6,568 nt of DNA from an uncultured Oscillospiraceae bacterium (GCA_900552605.1 USAR01000081.1:1-6568), one strand, 5' to 3'; positions 1 through 5,986 are shown, counted from the first letter of the stretch. Numbers and translations: made by a program. The notes: generated by a model from the letters alone, not told the origin.

Positions 1-1
1 A

Positions 2-640
2 CTATTATTATACGCTATTTCTCGTCAAAAATCAACCATTTGTTGTGACAGAGCCAATATTAAAAACACAAATCCAAAGCTTGCGCAGATAATTTGTGAG
101 CAGTACGGCGGACCGGACGGAGAGCTTGGCGCAAGTCTCAGATATTTAAGCCAGCGCTTTGCAACGCCCTATGCCGAGGTTAAAGGGATCCTTAATGACA
201 TAGGCACCGAGGAGCTCGGGCATCTTGAAATGGTGGGTACACTTGTGCATCAGCTAACAAGAAAGCTTACACCCGAGCAGATTAAGGAGGGTGGCTTTGA
301 CGCCTATTTTGTAAACCACACAAACGGCGTGTATCCTGCCGCCGCAAGCGGAGTGCCTTTTAATGCAACCGCTTTTCAGTCTAAGGGCGATATTATAACC
401 GACCTGCATGAGGACTTGGCTGCTGAACAAAAGGCGCGCACAACCTACGATAACATTCTTAGACTTTCCGACGACCCCGATGTAAACGACGTTATCAAGT
501 TCCTGCGCCAGCGCGAGGTCGTGCACTACCAGCGTTTCGGTGAGGCGTTGCGAATTGCTACCGACAGGCTGAACGAAAAAAACTTTTATGCTTTTAACCC
601 GGGGCTTGACCTTGGCGGCAACGCCAAATGCGGCGACTGA
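2..640 (+). CDS. cotJC: Spore-coat manganese catalase, CotJC-like (5' end outside window)
   Basis: Di-manganese catalase of the CotJC branch, a ferritin-like four-helix protein of the spore coat that is expected to break down hydrogen peroxide. The frame is open from the left edge to a TGA at 638-640, giving 212 residues; family members are about 190-220. Numbering from position 2, the metal-ligand pattern of Mn catalases is complete: Glu41 in GPDGELGASL, Glu71 and His74 in GTEELGHLEM, Glu142 in LAAEQKAR, and His175 in REVVHYQRF. The C-terminal FYAFNP is typical of clostridial CotJC. No ATG, GTG or TTG occurs in frame before position 230, and starting at 230 would remove three of the five ligands, so the true start must lie upstream or be unusual. 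The first 18 or so residues, before NIKNTNPKLA, do not look like the usual CotJC start (YEKKLQYPV-like). cotJA and cotJB would be expected to the left. Confidence 0.9.
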   Translation, partial: LLLYAISRQKSTICCDRANIKNTNPKLAQIICEQYGGPDGELGASLRYLSQRFATPYAEVKGILNDIGTEELGHLEMVGTLVHQLTRKLTPEQIKEGGFDAYFVNHTNGVYPAAASGVPFNATAFQSKGDIITDLHEDLAAEQKARTTYDNILRLSDDPDVNDVIKFLRQREVVHYQRFGEALRIATDRLNEKNFYAFNPGLDLGGNAKCGD

Positions 641-732
641 TGCGTCCGACAAAGGCGATAATACTGTTGTATTGTAAGCTTTGAGGACGTGGAATGACAA
701 AAAGCCGCTGTTTATCGGTCTGTATATATCGC

Positions 733-758
733 TGCCGATTGCAACCGTGCAACCGGCA
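733..758 (+). terminator. Hairpin downstream of cotJC, possible weak terminator
   Basis: An 11-bp stem with one A/C mismatch (733-743 with 748-758) closes a four-base loop, ACCG. The stem core is GCCG-A-TTGCA paired with TGCAA-C-CGGC. Only a weak T-rich tail (ACTTTATTG) follows, so it is either a poor terminator or a 3'-end stabilising hairpin for the cotJC transcript. The stronger terminator lies about 45 bp further on. Confidence 0.35.
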
Positions 759-800
759 ACACTTTATTGAAAGCGGGAAAAGAAACAGCCAAAAACAAAA

Positions 801-844
801 CAGCTGCCGCCAAAGCACAAGAGCCTTGGCGACAGCTGCTTTTT
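801..844 (+). terminator. Bidirectional intrinsic terminator between cotJC and ferredoxin
   Basis: A 16-bp inverted repeat (801-816 with 823-838, two mismatches) surrounds the loop ACAAGA. On the + strand it is followed by C and TTTTT (840-844). On the - strand the hairpin is followed by TTTTGTTTTT (complement of 791-800). It can therefore end both the cotJC transcript coming from the left and the ferredoxin transcript coming from the right, whose stop codon is about 20 bp away. This is seen directly in the sequence; termination itself is inferred. Confidence 0.85.
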
Positions 845-861
845 ATGTATTCCCGAAAGAA

Positions 862-1032
862 TTAGTCTTCAGAAATAGCTGATACAGGGCAGCCTGCTGC
901 GCACGAACCGCAGGAAATGCATTTATCTGCGTCAATTTCGTACTTTCCGTCGCCCTCTGCAATTGCCTCAACAGGGCAAGTTGCCTCACATGCACCACAG
1001 CTGATGCAATCATCGGAAATTTTATATGCCAT
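862..1032 (-). CDS. 2[4Fe-4S] clostridial-type ferredoxin, 56 aa
   Basis: Small, acidic, soluble cytoplasmic electron carrier of the clostridial ferredoxin type; in anaerobes it serves enzymes such as pyruvate:ferredoxin oxidoreductase and hydrogenases. Two CxxCxxCxxxCP motifs are complete: Cys9, 12, 15 and 19 (CISCGACEATCP) and Cys38, 41, 44 and 48 (CISCGSCAAGCP), each set expected to bind one cubane in a pseudo-symmetric fold. The 56-residue length is standard. The start at 1032 is chosen because GGAGGTG (complement of 1039-1045) sits 6 bases upstream and the protein begins MAYKI, as in the family. A longer in-frame start at 1089 would add 19 residues not found in such ferredoxins and would overlap the promoter. 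It has its own promoter and a shared terminator, so it looks monocistronic. Its specific redox partner cannot be told from context. Confidence 0.95.
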   Translation of the reverse strand: MAYKISDDCISCGACEATCPVEAIAEGDGKYEIDADKCISCGSCAAGCPVSAISED

Positions 1033-1061
1033 TTGTAACACCTCCATACGTTTGTACCTAT

Positions 1062-1089
1062 ATTGTAACACACATTGAAAAAATTGCAA
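1062..1089 (-). promoter_or_regulatory. Sigma-A-type promoter of the ferredoxin gene
   Basis: On the - strand, TTGCAA (1084-1089) is separated by 16 bp from TACAAT (1062-1067). The -10 box is preceded by TGT, making an extended -10 (TGTTACAAT). Transcription would begin near 1055, leaving a short leader of about 20 nt that includes the GGAGGTG ribosome site. Confidence 0.7.
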
Positions 1090-1140
1090 GTAAAAAATAA
1101 TTCCTTTTTGTTGCCTATTCGTAAATTTTTCCCTGTTATT

Positions 1141-2526
1141 TTATTTTGTTGCGGCTTTCAAAAAATCCCCGACAAATTGCAGCTGTGCTTTAACCGACTG
1201 CGGTCCTGTTCCGCCTGCCGAAATACGCTTTGCAACGCAGGTTTCAAGCTTTATTTCATCATACAGATCCTCGCCGAAAAGCGGATCGAGCTTTTGGTAC
1301 TCTCCGAACGGCAGCGTATCCAATACGCAGCCCTTTTCAATGCAAAGTGCAACGGTTTGACCGACAAGCTTATATGCCGTTCTGAACGGCAGTCCCTTTT
1401 TTACAAGGTAATCGGCAAGGTCGGTTGCGTTTATAAAGCCTTTTCCTGCCGCTAAATACATATTATTTTTAAGCACCGTCATAGTTGCAATCATCGGAGC
1501 AAAGACCTTAAGGCACTGCTTAACTGTGTCGAGGCTGTCAAAAACCGCTTCCTTATCCTCTTGCATATCTTTGTTGTAAGCAAGCGGTAAGCCTTTAAGA
1601 GCGGTTAGCAGCGCAAAAAGGTCGCCGTAGACCCTGCCTGTCTTTCCGCGCACAAGCTCAGCCATATCGGGATTTTTCTTTTGCGGCATTATGCTTGAGC
1701 CCGTTGTAAAGCTGTCGTCAAGCTCCACAAACTTGAACTCCCAAGACGACCAGAGAATAACCTCCTCCGAAAACCTTGAAAGGTGCATCATAACGGTTGA
1801 AAATGCCGACATAAGCTCAATGCAAAAATCACGGTCGGAAACGCCGTCGATACTGTTTTGCGTAATACCGTTAAACTTAAGCGCCGACGCCGTGTTTTCA
1901 CGGTCGGTGTTATATGTTGTGCCGCTTAGCGCACACGAGCCCAACGGGCAATAATTCATACGCTTAACCGCATCGTCAATACGTTCTTTATCGCGCATAA
2001 ACATCATACAGTAGCTGAGCAGATGGTGTGCAAAGGTTATAGGCTGAGCTCTTTGCAAGTGGGTGTAACCGGGCATAATGGCGTCTTGATTTTCCTCGGC
2101 TTTTTCAGACACCGTTTTAATAAGGGCAAGCAAAAGCTTATTGACCTCTTCACATTCATCGCGCAGATAAAGGCGAAGGTCGAGAGCCACTTGGTCGTTT
2201 CTGCTTCTTGCAGTGTGCAGCTTTTTACCGTTTTGATCGATTAGCTTTGTAAGCTCCGCCTCAATAAACATATGGATGTCCTCGGCTGTCGGGTCAATTT
2301 TCAATTCACCCGTTTCAATGCTTTTAAGTATTGTTTCAAGACCGCCGATAATGCTTTCACTTTCCTCTTTTGTGATTATGCCCTGTGCCGCAAGCATTGC
2401 GGCGTGCGCCATACTGCCCTTTATATCCTGCTTATACATACGGCTGTCGAACGAGATTGAAGAGTTAAAATCGTCCGCTTCGGCGTTAAGCTGCTTGTGA
2501 AACCTGCCTGCCCACATCTTTTCCAT
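1141..2526 (-). CDS. argH: Argininosuccinate lyase
   Basis: Cytoplasmic homotetramer of the fumarase/aspartase superfamily; it splits argininosuccinate into arginine and fumarate, the final step of arginine synthesis. The start at 2526 gives 461 residues, close to the usual 457-468, and the protein begins MEKMWAGRF as in the family. AAAGGAG lies 9 bases upstream of this ATG. An in-frame ATG at 2592 would add 22 residues encoded by the intergenic hairpin and is rejected. Signature elements are present: TARSRNDQ at 105-112, GYTHLQRAQP at 153-162 with the conserved active-site His156, and the flexible catalytic loop GSSIMPQKKNP at 276-286, with the catalytic serine in the Ser277-Ser278 pair. The C-terminal segment with SAGGTGPQSV is intact. 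It lies 98 bp downstream of argG on the same strand. No convincing terminator follows the TAA; the 108 bp to the ferredoxin start are AT-rich with only a weak A/T inverted repeat. Confidence 0.97.
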   Translation of the reverse strand: MEKMWAGRFHKQLNAEADDFNSSISFDSRMYKQDIKGSMAHAAMLAAQGIITKEESESIIGGLETILKSIETGELKIDPTAEDIHMFIEAELTKLIDQNGKKLHTARSRNDQVALDLRLYLRDECEEVNKLLLALIKTVSEKAEENQDAIMPGYTHLQRAQPITFAHHLLSYCMMFMRDKERIDDAVKRMNYCPLGSCALSGTTYNTDRENTASALKFNGITQNSIDGVSDRDFCIELMSAFSTVMMHLSRFSEEVILWSSWEFKFVELDDSFTTGSSIMPQKKNPDMAELVRGKTGRVYGDLFALLTALKGLPLAYNKDMQEDKEAVFDSLDTVKQCLKVFAPMIATMTVLKNNMYLAAGKGFINATDLADYLVKKGLPFRTAYKLVGQTVALCIEKGCVLDTLPFGEYQKLDPLFGEDLYDEIKLETCVAKRISAGGTGPQSVKAQLQFVGDFLKAATK

Positions 2527-2550
2527 TGCAAATTGCTCCTTTATGACTAT

Positions 2551-2608
2551 TGCTGCCGACGTTAGGCTGACAAGGTCTGTTCTTGTCAGCACGGGTATGT
2601 CGGCAGCA
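2551..2608 (-). repeat. Nested inverted repeat in the argG-argH intergenic region
   Basis: Outer arms of 10 bp (2551-2560 with 2599-2608, TGCTGCCGAC type, perfect) enclose inner arms of 9 bp (2566-2574 with 2582-2590, GCTGACAAG type, perfect) around a 7-base loop. The internal loops between the two stems are 5 and 8 bases. In the - strand transcript (argG to argH) no U-tract follows, so it should not terminate. On the + strand it is followed by TTTTT (2609-2613) and would read as a terminator of antisense transcription. It ends 24 bases from the argH start, just before the AAAGGAG ribosome site. Possible roles are mRNA stability or processing between the two cistrons, or masking of the argH ribosome site. 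Confidence 0.75.
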
Positions 2609-2624
2609 TTTTTGAAGATTTGAT

Positions 2625-3851
2625 TTATTTAATGTTGTTTTTTGCTTTCATTTTTGCCGTGACCTTGATCGGCAGACCGTAAAGGTTGATAAAGCCTGCG
2701 GAATCAGCCTGATTGTAAACCTCGTCTTCATCGAAGGTTGCAATTTCGGGGTCGTAAAGCGAATACGGAGAGGTTACGCCGGCGTTTATCATATTGCCCT
2801 TATAAAGCTTTAGTGTAACGTCTCCGGTAACGGTTTTTTGAGTTGATTTAACAAAGCTGAGAATTGCCTCGGTAAGTGGTGTGAACCACTGTGCGTTGTA
2901 AATTTGCTCTCCGAGCTTTTGTGCAACCAAAGCTTTATAGTGCGCAGTTTCTTTATCGAGGCAGATAGTTTCGAGAACCTCGTGCGCTTTGTAAAGAATT
3001 GCGCCGCCGGGAGTTTCGTATACGCCGCGGCATTTCATACCGACAAGCCTGTTTTCCACAATATCGAGAAGACCGATGCCGTTTGAACCGCCGAGCTTGT
3101 TAAGAGTGTCAACAAGTGTTACCGCATCCATTTCCTCGCCGTCTATTGCGGTGGGCATACCTTTTTCAAAGTGAATTTTTACATAAGTGGGTTTGTCGGG
3201 TGCCGCCTCTGGGGAAACGACCATTTCAAGAAAGCCCTCTTTGCTGTAAAGCGGCTCGTTTGCCGGATCTTCAAGGTCAAGACCCTCGTGCGAAAGGTGC
3301 CAGATGTTTTTGTCTTTTGAATAGTTTGTCTCCCTGCTGATTTTCAGCGGAACGTTGTGAGCCTCGGCGTAGTCGATCTCCTCGTCCCTCGACTTAATAT
3401 CCCATTCCCTCCAGGGGGCAATGATGGGCATATCCGGCGCGAAAGCTTTAATTGCAAGCTCAAAACGAACCTGATCGTTGCCCTTGCCGGTGCAGCCGTG
3501 GCAAATGGCGTCCGCGCCCTCGGCAATTGCTATTTCGGCAATTCTTTTGCCGATGATAGGCCTTGCAAACGCCGTGCCGAGCATATAGTCTTCATATTTT
3601 GCTCCTGCCGCAACCGACGGAAAAACGTAGTCTTCAAGAAATTCCTTTGTTAGGTCTTCAATGTAAATTTTAGAAGCACCTGTTTTAATTGCTTTTTCCT
3701 CAAGTCCTTCAAGCTCGCTTGCCTGACCGACATTGCCGGAAACCGCAATGATCTCCGGATTGCCGTAGTTTTCTTTAAGCCACGGAATGATTATTGAGGT
3801 ATCAAGTCCGCCTGAGTATGCCAACACGATTTTTTTATATTGCTTGTTCAT
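2625..3851 (-). CDS. argG: Argininosuccinate synthase
   Basis: Cytoplasmic ATP-dependent ligase joining citrulline and aspartate into argininosuccinate through a citrullyl-AMP intermediate, releasing AMP and pyrophosphate; the penultimate step of arginine synthesis. The 408-residue length is typical. The N-type ATP-pyrophosphatase loop AYSGGLDTS is at residues 11-19, and the conserved [14 protein letters not shown] lies at 118-131. The substrate-binding stretch around 177-190 and [16 protein letters not shown], typical of the synthetase domain, are also present. The start is supported by AGGAGG (complement of 3859-3864) 7 bases upstream of the ATG. It is first in an argG-argH operon. An ArgR-like palindrome overlapping the -35 box upstream suggests arginine-dependent repression. 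No truncation or frameshift is seen. Confidence 0.97.
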   Translation of the reverse strand: MNKQYKKIVLAYSGGLDTSIIIPWLKENYGNPEIIAVSGNVGQASELEGLEEKAIKTGASKIYIEDLTKEFLEDYVFPSVAAGAKYEDYMLGTAFARPIIGKRIAEIAIAEGADAICHGCTGKGNDQVRFELAIKAFAPDMPIIAPWREWDIKSRDEEIDYAEAHNVPLKISRETNYSKDKNIWHLSHEGLDLEDPANEPLYSKEGFLEMVVSPEAAPDKPTYVKIHFEKGMPTAIDGEEMDAVTLVDTLNKLGGSNGIGLLDIVENRLVGMKCRGVYETPGGAILYKAHEVLETICLDKETAHYKALVAQKLGEQIYNAQWFTPLTEAILSFVKSTQKTVTGDVTLKLYKGNMINAGVTSPYSLYDPEIATFDEDEVYNQADSAGFINLYGLPIKVTAKMKAKNNIK

Positions 3852-3893
3852 TTTTATTCCTCCTGAATGGAAATATTCATCTTTTATGCATAT

Positions 3894-3922
3894 ATGATAG
3901 CGTATAATGCATAAATATGCAA
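3894..3922 (-). promoter_or_regulatory. Sigma-A-type promoter of argGH
   Basis: On the - strand, TTGCAT (3917-3922) and TATCAT (3894-3899) are separated by 17 bp. The -10 box matches the consensus at 5 of 6 positions and the spacing is ideal. Transcription would start near 3887, giving a leader of about 36 nt. The flanks are strongly AT-rich (T and A runs 3923-3950), which may act as an UP-like element. Confidence 0.75.
3908..3921. promoter_or_regulatory. ARG box-like operator (putative ArgR/AhrC site)
   Basis: TGCATAAATATGCA is a perfect 14-bp palindrome fitting the TGNATWWWWATNCA form of ArgR/AhrC ARG boxes. It covers most of the argG -35 hexamer, so occupancy would block RNA polymerase. 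A second, less regular inverted repeat (TGAAT, 6 bases, ATTCA) at 3864-3879 lies between the transcription start and the ribosome site and could be an accessory half-site pair. ArgR family sites are often doubled; binding here is inferred. Confidence 0.65.
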
Positions 3923-4267
3923 GAGTTTTTTATAAAAATATTCGTTTTTTTACTTTTCATATAAATCGCTTGGGCGGTTTTATGGTTTTACTATGCATTT
4001 TTACGAAAACCGTACTGATACTTTATGTATTTTTTAAGTAACGGCGCATTTTTTTTGCATCGTGGTTAAAAAGCCCGCCGCGTGGCGGCACTGACTTTGC
4101 AAGGTTTTAAGCGTGCGTTTTTCTTGCAAAAAATTCGGCGACGTGTAAACGAAAAAGCTATCTTTAAAAACAGATTAGGATTTATTATCGCGGGCGGGGG
4201 TTAGGTCGGCGCAAAGTGCGGCAAAAAATGGGTCGCCTTTCGCTCGACAGCCTGTTTTTGCGTATAA
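3923..4267. other. Divergent intergenic region with no supported gene
   Basis: About 345 bp between the argG promoter and the promoter region of the + strand operon. Short stop-free stretches exist (14-26 codons, for example from ATGs at 3982 and 4228) but none has a ribosome site. A small GC hairpin (GCCGC, GTG, GCGGC at 4077-4089) is followed on the - strand by GGGCTTTTTAA and resembles a minus-oriented terminator. The stretch 4189-4256 is distinctly G-rich compared with the AT-rich parts around it. I recognise no RNA family. A small RNA or an eroded gene cannot be excluded. Confidence 0.5.
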
Positions 4268-4297
4268 TTTGGGAATTGGCAAAGGTTTTTGGGAATT
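4268..4297 (+). promoter_or_regulatory. Tandem 10-bp direct repeat upstream of the kinase operon promoter
   Basis: TTTGGGAATT occurs identically at 4268-4277 and 4288-4297, a period of exactly 20 bp, about two helical turns. The second copy ends 5 bp before the -35 box, placing the copies at roughly -70 to -61 and -50 to -41 relative to the inferred start near 4338. The geometry suits a dimeric activator bound to one face of the DNA, similar in layout to LytTR-type response regulator sites, though the motif itself is not one I recognise. Confidence 0.55.
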
Positions 4298-4302
4298 TAC
4301 CC

Positions 4303-4331
4303 TTGTAAAAATGCGGTGTATATTATATAAT
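4303..4331 (+). promoter_or_regulatory. Sigma-A-type promoter of the kinase/PqqD/peptidase/ABC operon
   Basis: TTGTAA (4303-4308) and a perfect TATAAT (4326-4331) are separated by 17 bp. The start would be near 4338, giving a leader of about 36 nt that contains two Shine-Dalgarno cores. It is independent of, and divergent from, the argG promoter. Confidence 0.75.
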
Positions 4332-4354
4332 TGTATATAGTATGCTGAATGTGA

Positions 4355-4365
4355 GGAGGCGGAGG
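4355..4365 (+). promoter_or_regulatory. Doubled Shine-Dalgarno motif that places the kinase start
   Basis: GGAGG occurs twice, at 4355-4359 and 4361-4365. Each copy is followed 8 bases later by an in-frame ATA codon (4368 and 4374). No ATG, GTG or TTG is in the kinase frame between the upstream stop (TAG, 4338-4340) and the ATG at 4473, which itself lacks any ribosome site. The site therefore points to an ATA start codon for the kinase gene. Confidence 0.7.
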
Positions 4366-4373
4366 AAATAAAA

Positions 4374-5246
4374 ATAAAGGTTGCTGATATTGTTATCGAT
4401 TATAATTATTTCCATAAGGATTTTTTTGACCGCCGGCTTGCGGCATATAAAACCGACGACAGCAATGTTGATATGAGCATTGATTACAGCGTTACTAAAA
4501 AAATAGAGCTGCCCGATCATACCGAGAAAAGCCGTGTGCATGACGCGGTTTTGGGAACCTGTGAAAACGGGGATAGTTTAATGTATGTTAAAAGCCGCGC
4601 AAACGGTAGGGTGCTTTCGCTTGTTAGGAACACTGCCGATTACAAAAAAAACATTGCACTTAATGTGCCGATGAATCCTAACGTCGGACAAATGCTTACG
4701 GATTGCGAGCGCGAGTATCTGCGCTCCGGCAGCATTTTTAATACAAGACTTATAACCTTGGGCGGCACAACACTGCATGGCTCCTGCATTGCATATAAAG
4801 GAGAGGGCATTGTTTTCTCGGCGCCGTCGGGCACGGGTAAATCGACCCATACTTCTCTTTGGAAAAAGCTTTTTAAAGACGATGTGGTATTTGTTAACGA
4901 CGATAAACCTGCAATTGTACCGACATCGGACGGTGTTTTTGCATACGGCACTCCGTGGAGCGGCAAGACCGACCTTAACACTAACATAAAGGTTCCGCTT
5001 AAGGCGGTTGTATTTGTTGTAAGAGCGGAAGAAAATTCTCTTAAGCGGCTTTCGGTTGCAGAGGCGGTTTGTTACCTTAACGACCAGACTTTTCCGCCGT
5101 TTTACGATAAGGGTCTATATGTTAAAAACATTGATGTAATAGAAGAAATAATTAAAAAGGTTCCCATATGGCAGCTTAACTGCAATATGGAAGATGATGC
5201 GGCAATTCTTGCGCGCGATACTATTTTTAACGGAAAGGATTGTTAA
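4374..5246 (+). CDS. HPr-kinase-like P-loop kinase, probable ATA start
   Basis: Relative of the HPr kinase C-terminal domain, as in kinases of lasso-peptide and PqqD-linked clusters. From the proposed ATA start it is 290 residues. Visible features in that numbering: an N-terminal segment starting KVADIVIDYNY, of the kind that opens these proteins; LHGSCIAYKGEGIVFSAPSG leading into a Walker A motif with GTGKST at 153-158 (Lys156, Ser157); an acidic VNDDKPAI at 174-181, matching the HprK magnesium/catalytic region; and GTPWSGKTDLNTN at about 192-204. It lacks the N-terminal domain of true HprK, so HPr is unlikely to be the substrate; a peptide or the PqqD partner is more plausible (inference). 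The only ATG (4473) would drop 33 residues and has no ribosome site, whereas GGAGG at 4361-4365 is 8 bases from the ATA. The next gene begins 3 bp after its stop, implying coupled translation. The substrate is unknown. Confidence 0.85.
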   Translation: MKVADIVIDYNYFHKDFFDRRLAAYKTDDSNVDMSIDYSVTKKIELPDHTEKSRVHDAVLGTCENGDSLMYVKSRANGRVLSLVRNTADYKKNIALNVPMNPNVGQMLTDCEREYLRSGSIFNTRLITLGGTTLHGSCIAYKGEGIVFSAPSGTGKSTHTSLWKKLFKDDVVFVNDDKPAIVPTSDGVFAYGTPWSGKTDLNTNIKVPLKAVVFVVRAEENSLKRLSVAEAVCYLNDQTFPPFYDKGLYVKNIDVIEEIIKKVPIWQLNCNMEDDAAILARDTIFNGKDC

Positions 5247-5249
5247 ATT

Positions 5250-5513
5250 ATGAGGATAAAAGAGGGTTTTATGCTTCGCGAGGTTTGCGGCGACAATATA
5301 GTTATTCCCGTTGGTGAAAACAGCGTTGATTTTAAATCTGTTATAAAGCTTAACGAAACAGGCGTCTTGCTTTGGAAAAAGCTTGAAGACGGTGCCGATG
5401 AAGAACAGCTGCTCAAAGCGATAACCGATGTTTATAATGTTGAGGACGAGGTGGCTTTGTCAGATATTAAGGGCTTTATAGACAGGTTGGATGAAGCAGG
5501 GATCTTGTGTTGA
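5250..5513 (+). CDS. PqqD-family protein (peptide-recognition fold), 87 aa
   Basis: Small protein of the PqqD/RiPP-recognition-element family, a winged-helix fold that in characterised pathways binds the leader of a precursor peptide and presents it to modifying enzymes. Seen here: an N-terminal beta-rich part (residues 7-33), the family hallmark LNETGVLLWKKLEDG at 34-48 (compare LNETGAxIW), and a helical C-terminus ending DRLDEAGILC. The 87-residue length is usual for stand-alone PqqD proteins. The ATG at 5250 is chosen because MRIKEGFMLREV matches the typical N-terminus and AAGGA lies about 10 bases upstream inside the kinase gene; the ATG at 5271 would shorten it. It sits 3 bp after the kinase stop, and its own stop is overlapped by the peptidase start. 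Stand-alone PqqD next to an HprK-like kinase is a recurring pairing. The peptide it binds is not visible. Confidence 0.85.
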   Translation: MRIKEGFMLREVCGDNIVIPVGENSVDFKSVIKLNETGVLLWKKLEDGADEEQLLKAITDVYNVEDEVALSDIKGFIDRLDEAGILC

Positions 5514-5965
5514 GCGGCACGGCAGAGCTTAAAGAGCTTGTGCCGATTATGAAGGAGCTTTTCAAAGAGGGAAAGACGGTAAGGCTTACGGCGCAGGGCA
5601 GCAGCATGCTGCCGCTTCTTCGCAGCGGTATCGACGCGGTGGAGCTTACCGGTTGCGATGATCCTGAAAAGCTTAAAAAGCGTGATGTGCCGCTTTACGA
5701 AAGAAGTGACGGCAAGTTTGTGCTGCACCGCATCGTTAAGGTGCACGACGATTGCTTTGATATGTGCGGCGATAATCAAATATCAGTGGAGCGCGGCGTT
5801 AAAAAAAGTGCGGTTGCGGCAAAGGCTGTCGGTTTTTATTCGCGCGGAAAGTATTATCCTGCCGATGGCTTTTTGCAAAGAACATATGCCTTTTTGTGGT
5901 GCGCTGTGCTGCCGCACAGATTTAGAATATACCGTGTTTTGCGTGTTTTTCGCAAGCGAAAATAA
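5507..5965 (+). CDS. S24/S26-family peptidase with Ser-His pattern
   Basis: Signal-peptidase-like serine protease of the LexA/signal peptidase fold. From the GTG at 5507 it has 152 residues. The nucleophile motif is GSSMLPLL with Ser33 directly before Met34, followed by the SGIDAVEL strand. The second box is KFVLHRIVKV with His74 where bacterial SPase I has Lys, giving a Ser-His pattern as in SipW/ER-type (S26B) signal peptidases. GDN at 88-90 is the conserved third box. There is no N-terminal membrane anchor; instead the C-terminus (about 125-152) is partly hydrophobic and ends very basic (RVFRKRK), possibly a membrane-associating tail. The start overlaps the pqqD stop: GTG at 5507 (AGGG 5 bases upstream) or TTG at 5510 (8 bases, TTGA overlap). 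These two are hard to separate; the ATG at 5549 is less likely because conserved N-terminal residues would be lost. Inferred role: cutting a leader or signal from the exported product. Confidence 0.82.
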   Translation: MLSGTAELKELVPIMKELFKEGKTVRLTAQGSSMLPLLRSGIDAVELTGCDDPEKLKKRDVPLYERSDGKFVLHRIVKVHDDCFDMCGDNQISVERGVKKSAVAAKAVGFYSRGKYYPADGFLQRTYAFLWCAVLPHRFRIYRVLRVFRKRK

Positions 5966-5986
5966 AAACGGTTGGGTGGCGAAAAA

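Noticed and set aside
694..882. 62-codon + strand ORF between cotJC and the ferredoxin gene
   Set aside because: It crosses the bidirectional terminator and the 3' end of the ferredoxin gene, has no ribosome site, and its sequence looks random.
1033..1089. Longer ferredoxin beginning at 1089
   Set aside because: It would run through the promoter and the GGAGGTG ribosome site and add residues absent from clostridial ferredoxins.
2527..2592. Longer ArgH beginning at an ATG at 2592
   Set aside because: The extra 22 residues are encoded by the intergenic hairpin, lack a ribosome site, and precede the family-typical MEKMWAGRF start, which has AAAGGAG at the right distance.
3982..4041. 19-codon hydrophobic ORF in the divergent region
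   Set aside because: No ribosome site or promoter on that strand; likely chance in AT-rich DNA.
4071..4090. GC hairpin as a true minus-strand terminator
   Set aside because: The stem is only 5 bp and there is no minus-strand gene upstream for it to terminate within the window; kept only as a remark.
4228..4308. 26-codon ORF upstream of the kinase as a candidate precursor peptide
   Set aside because: No ribosome site, lies upstream of the operon promoter and overlaps its -35 box, and shows no leader/core character.
4374..5246. Kinase called as genuine HPr kinase/phosphorylase (hprK)
   Set aside because: It lacks the HprK N-terminal domain and sits with PqqD and exporter genes; only the P-loop kinase domain is shared.
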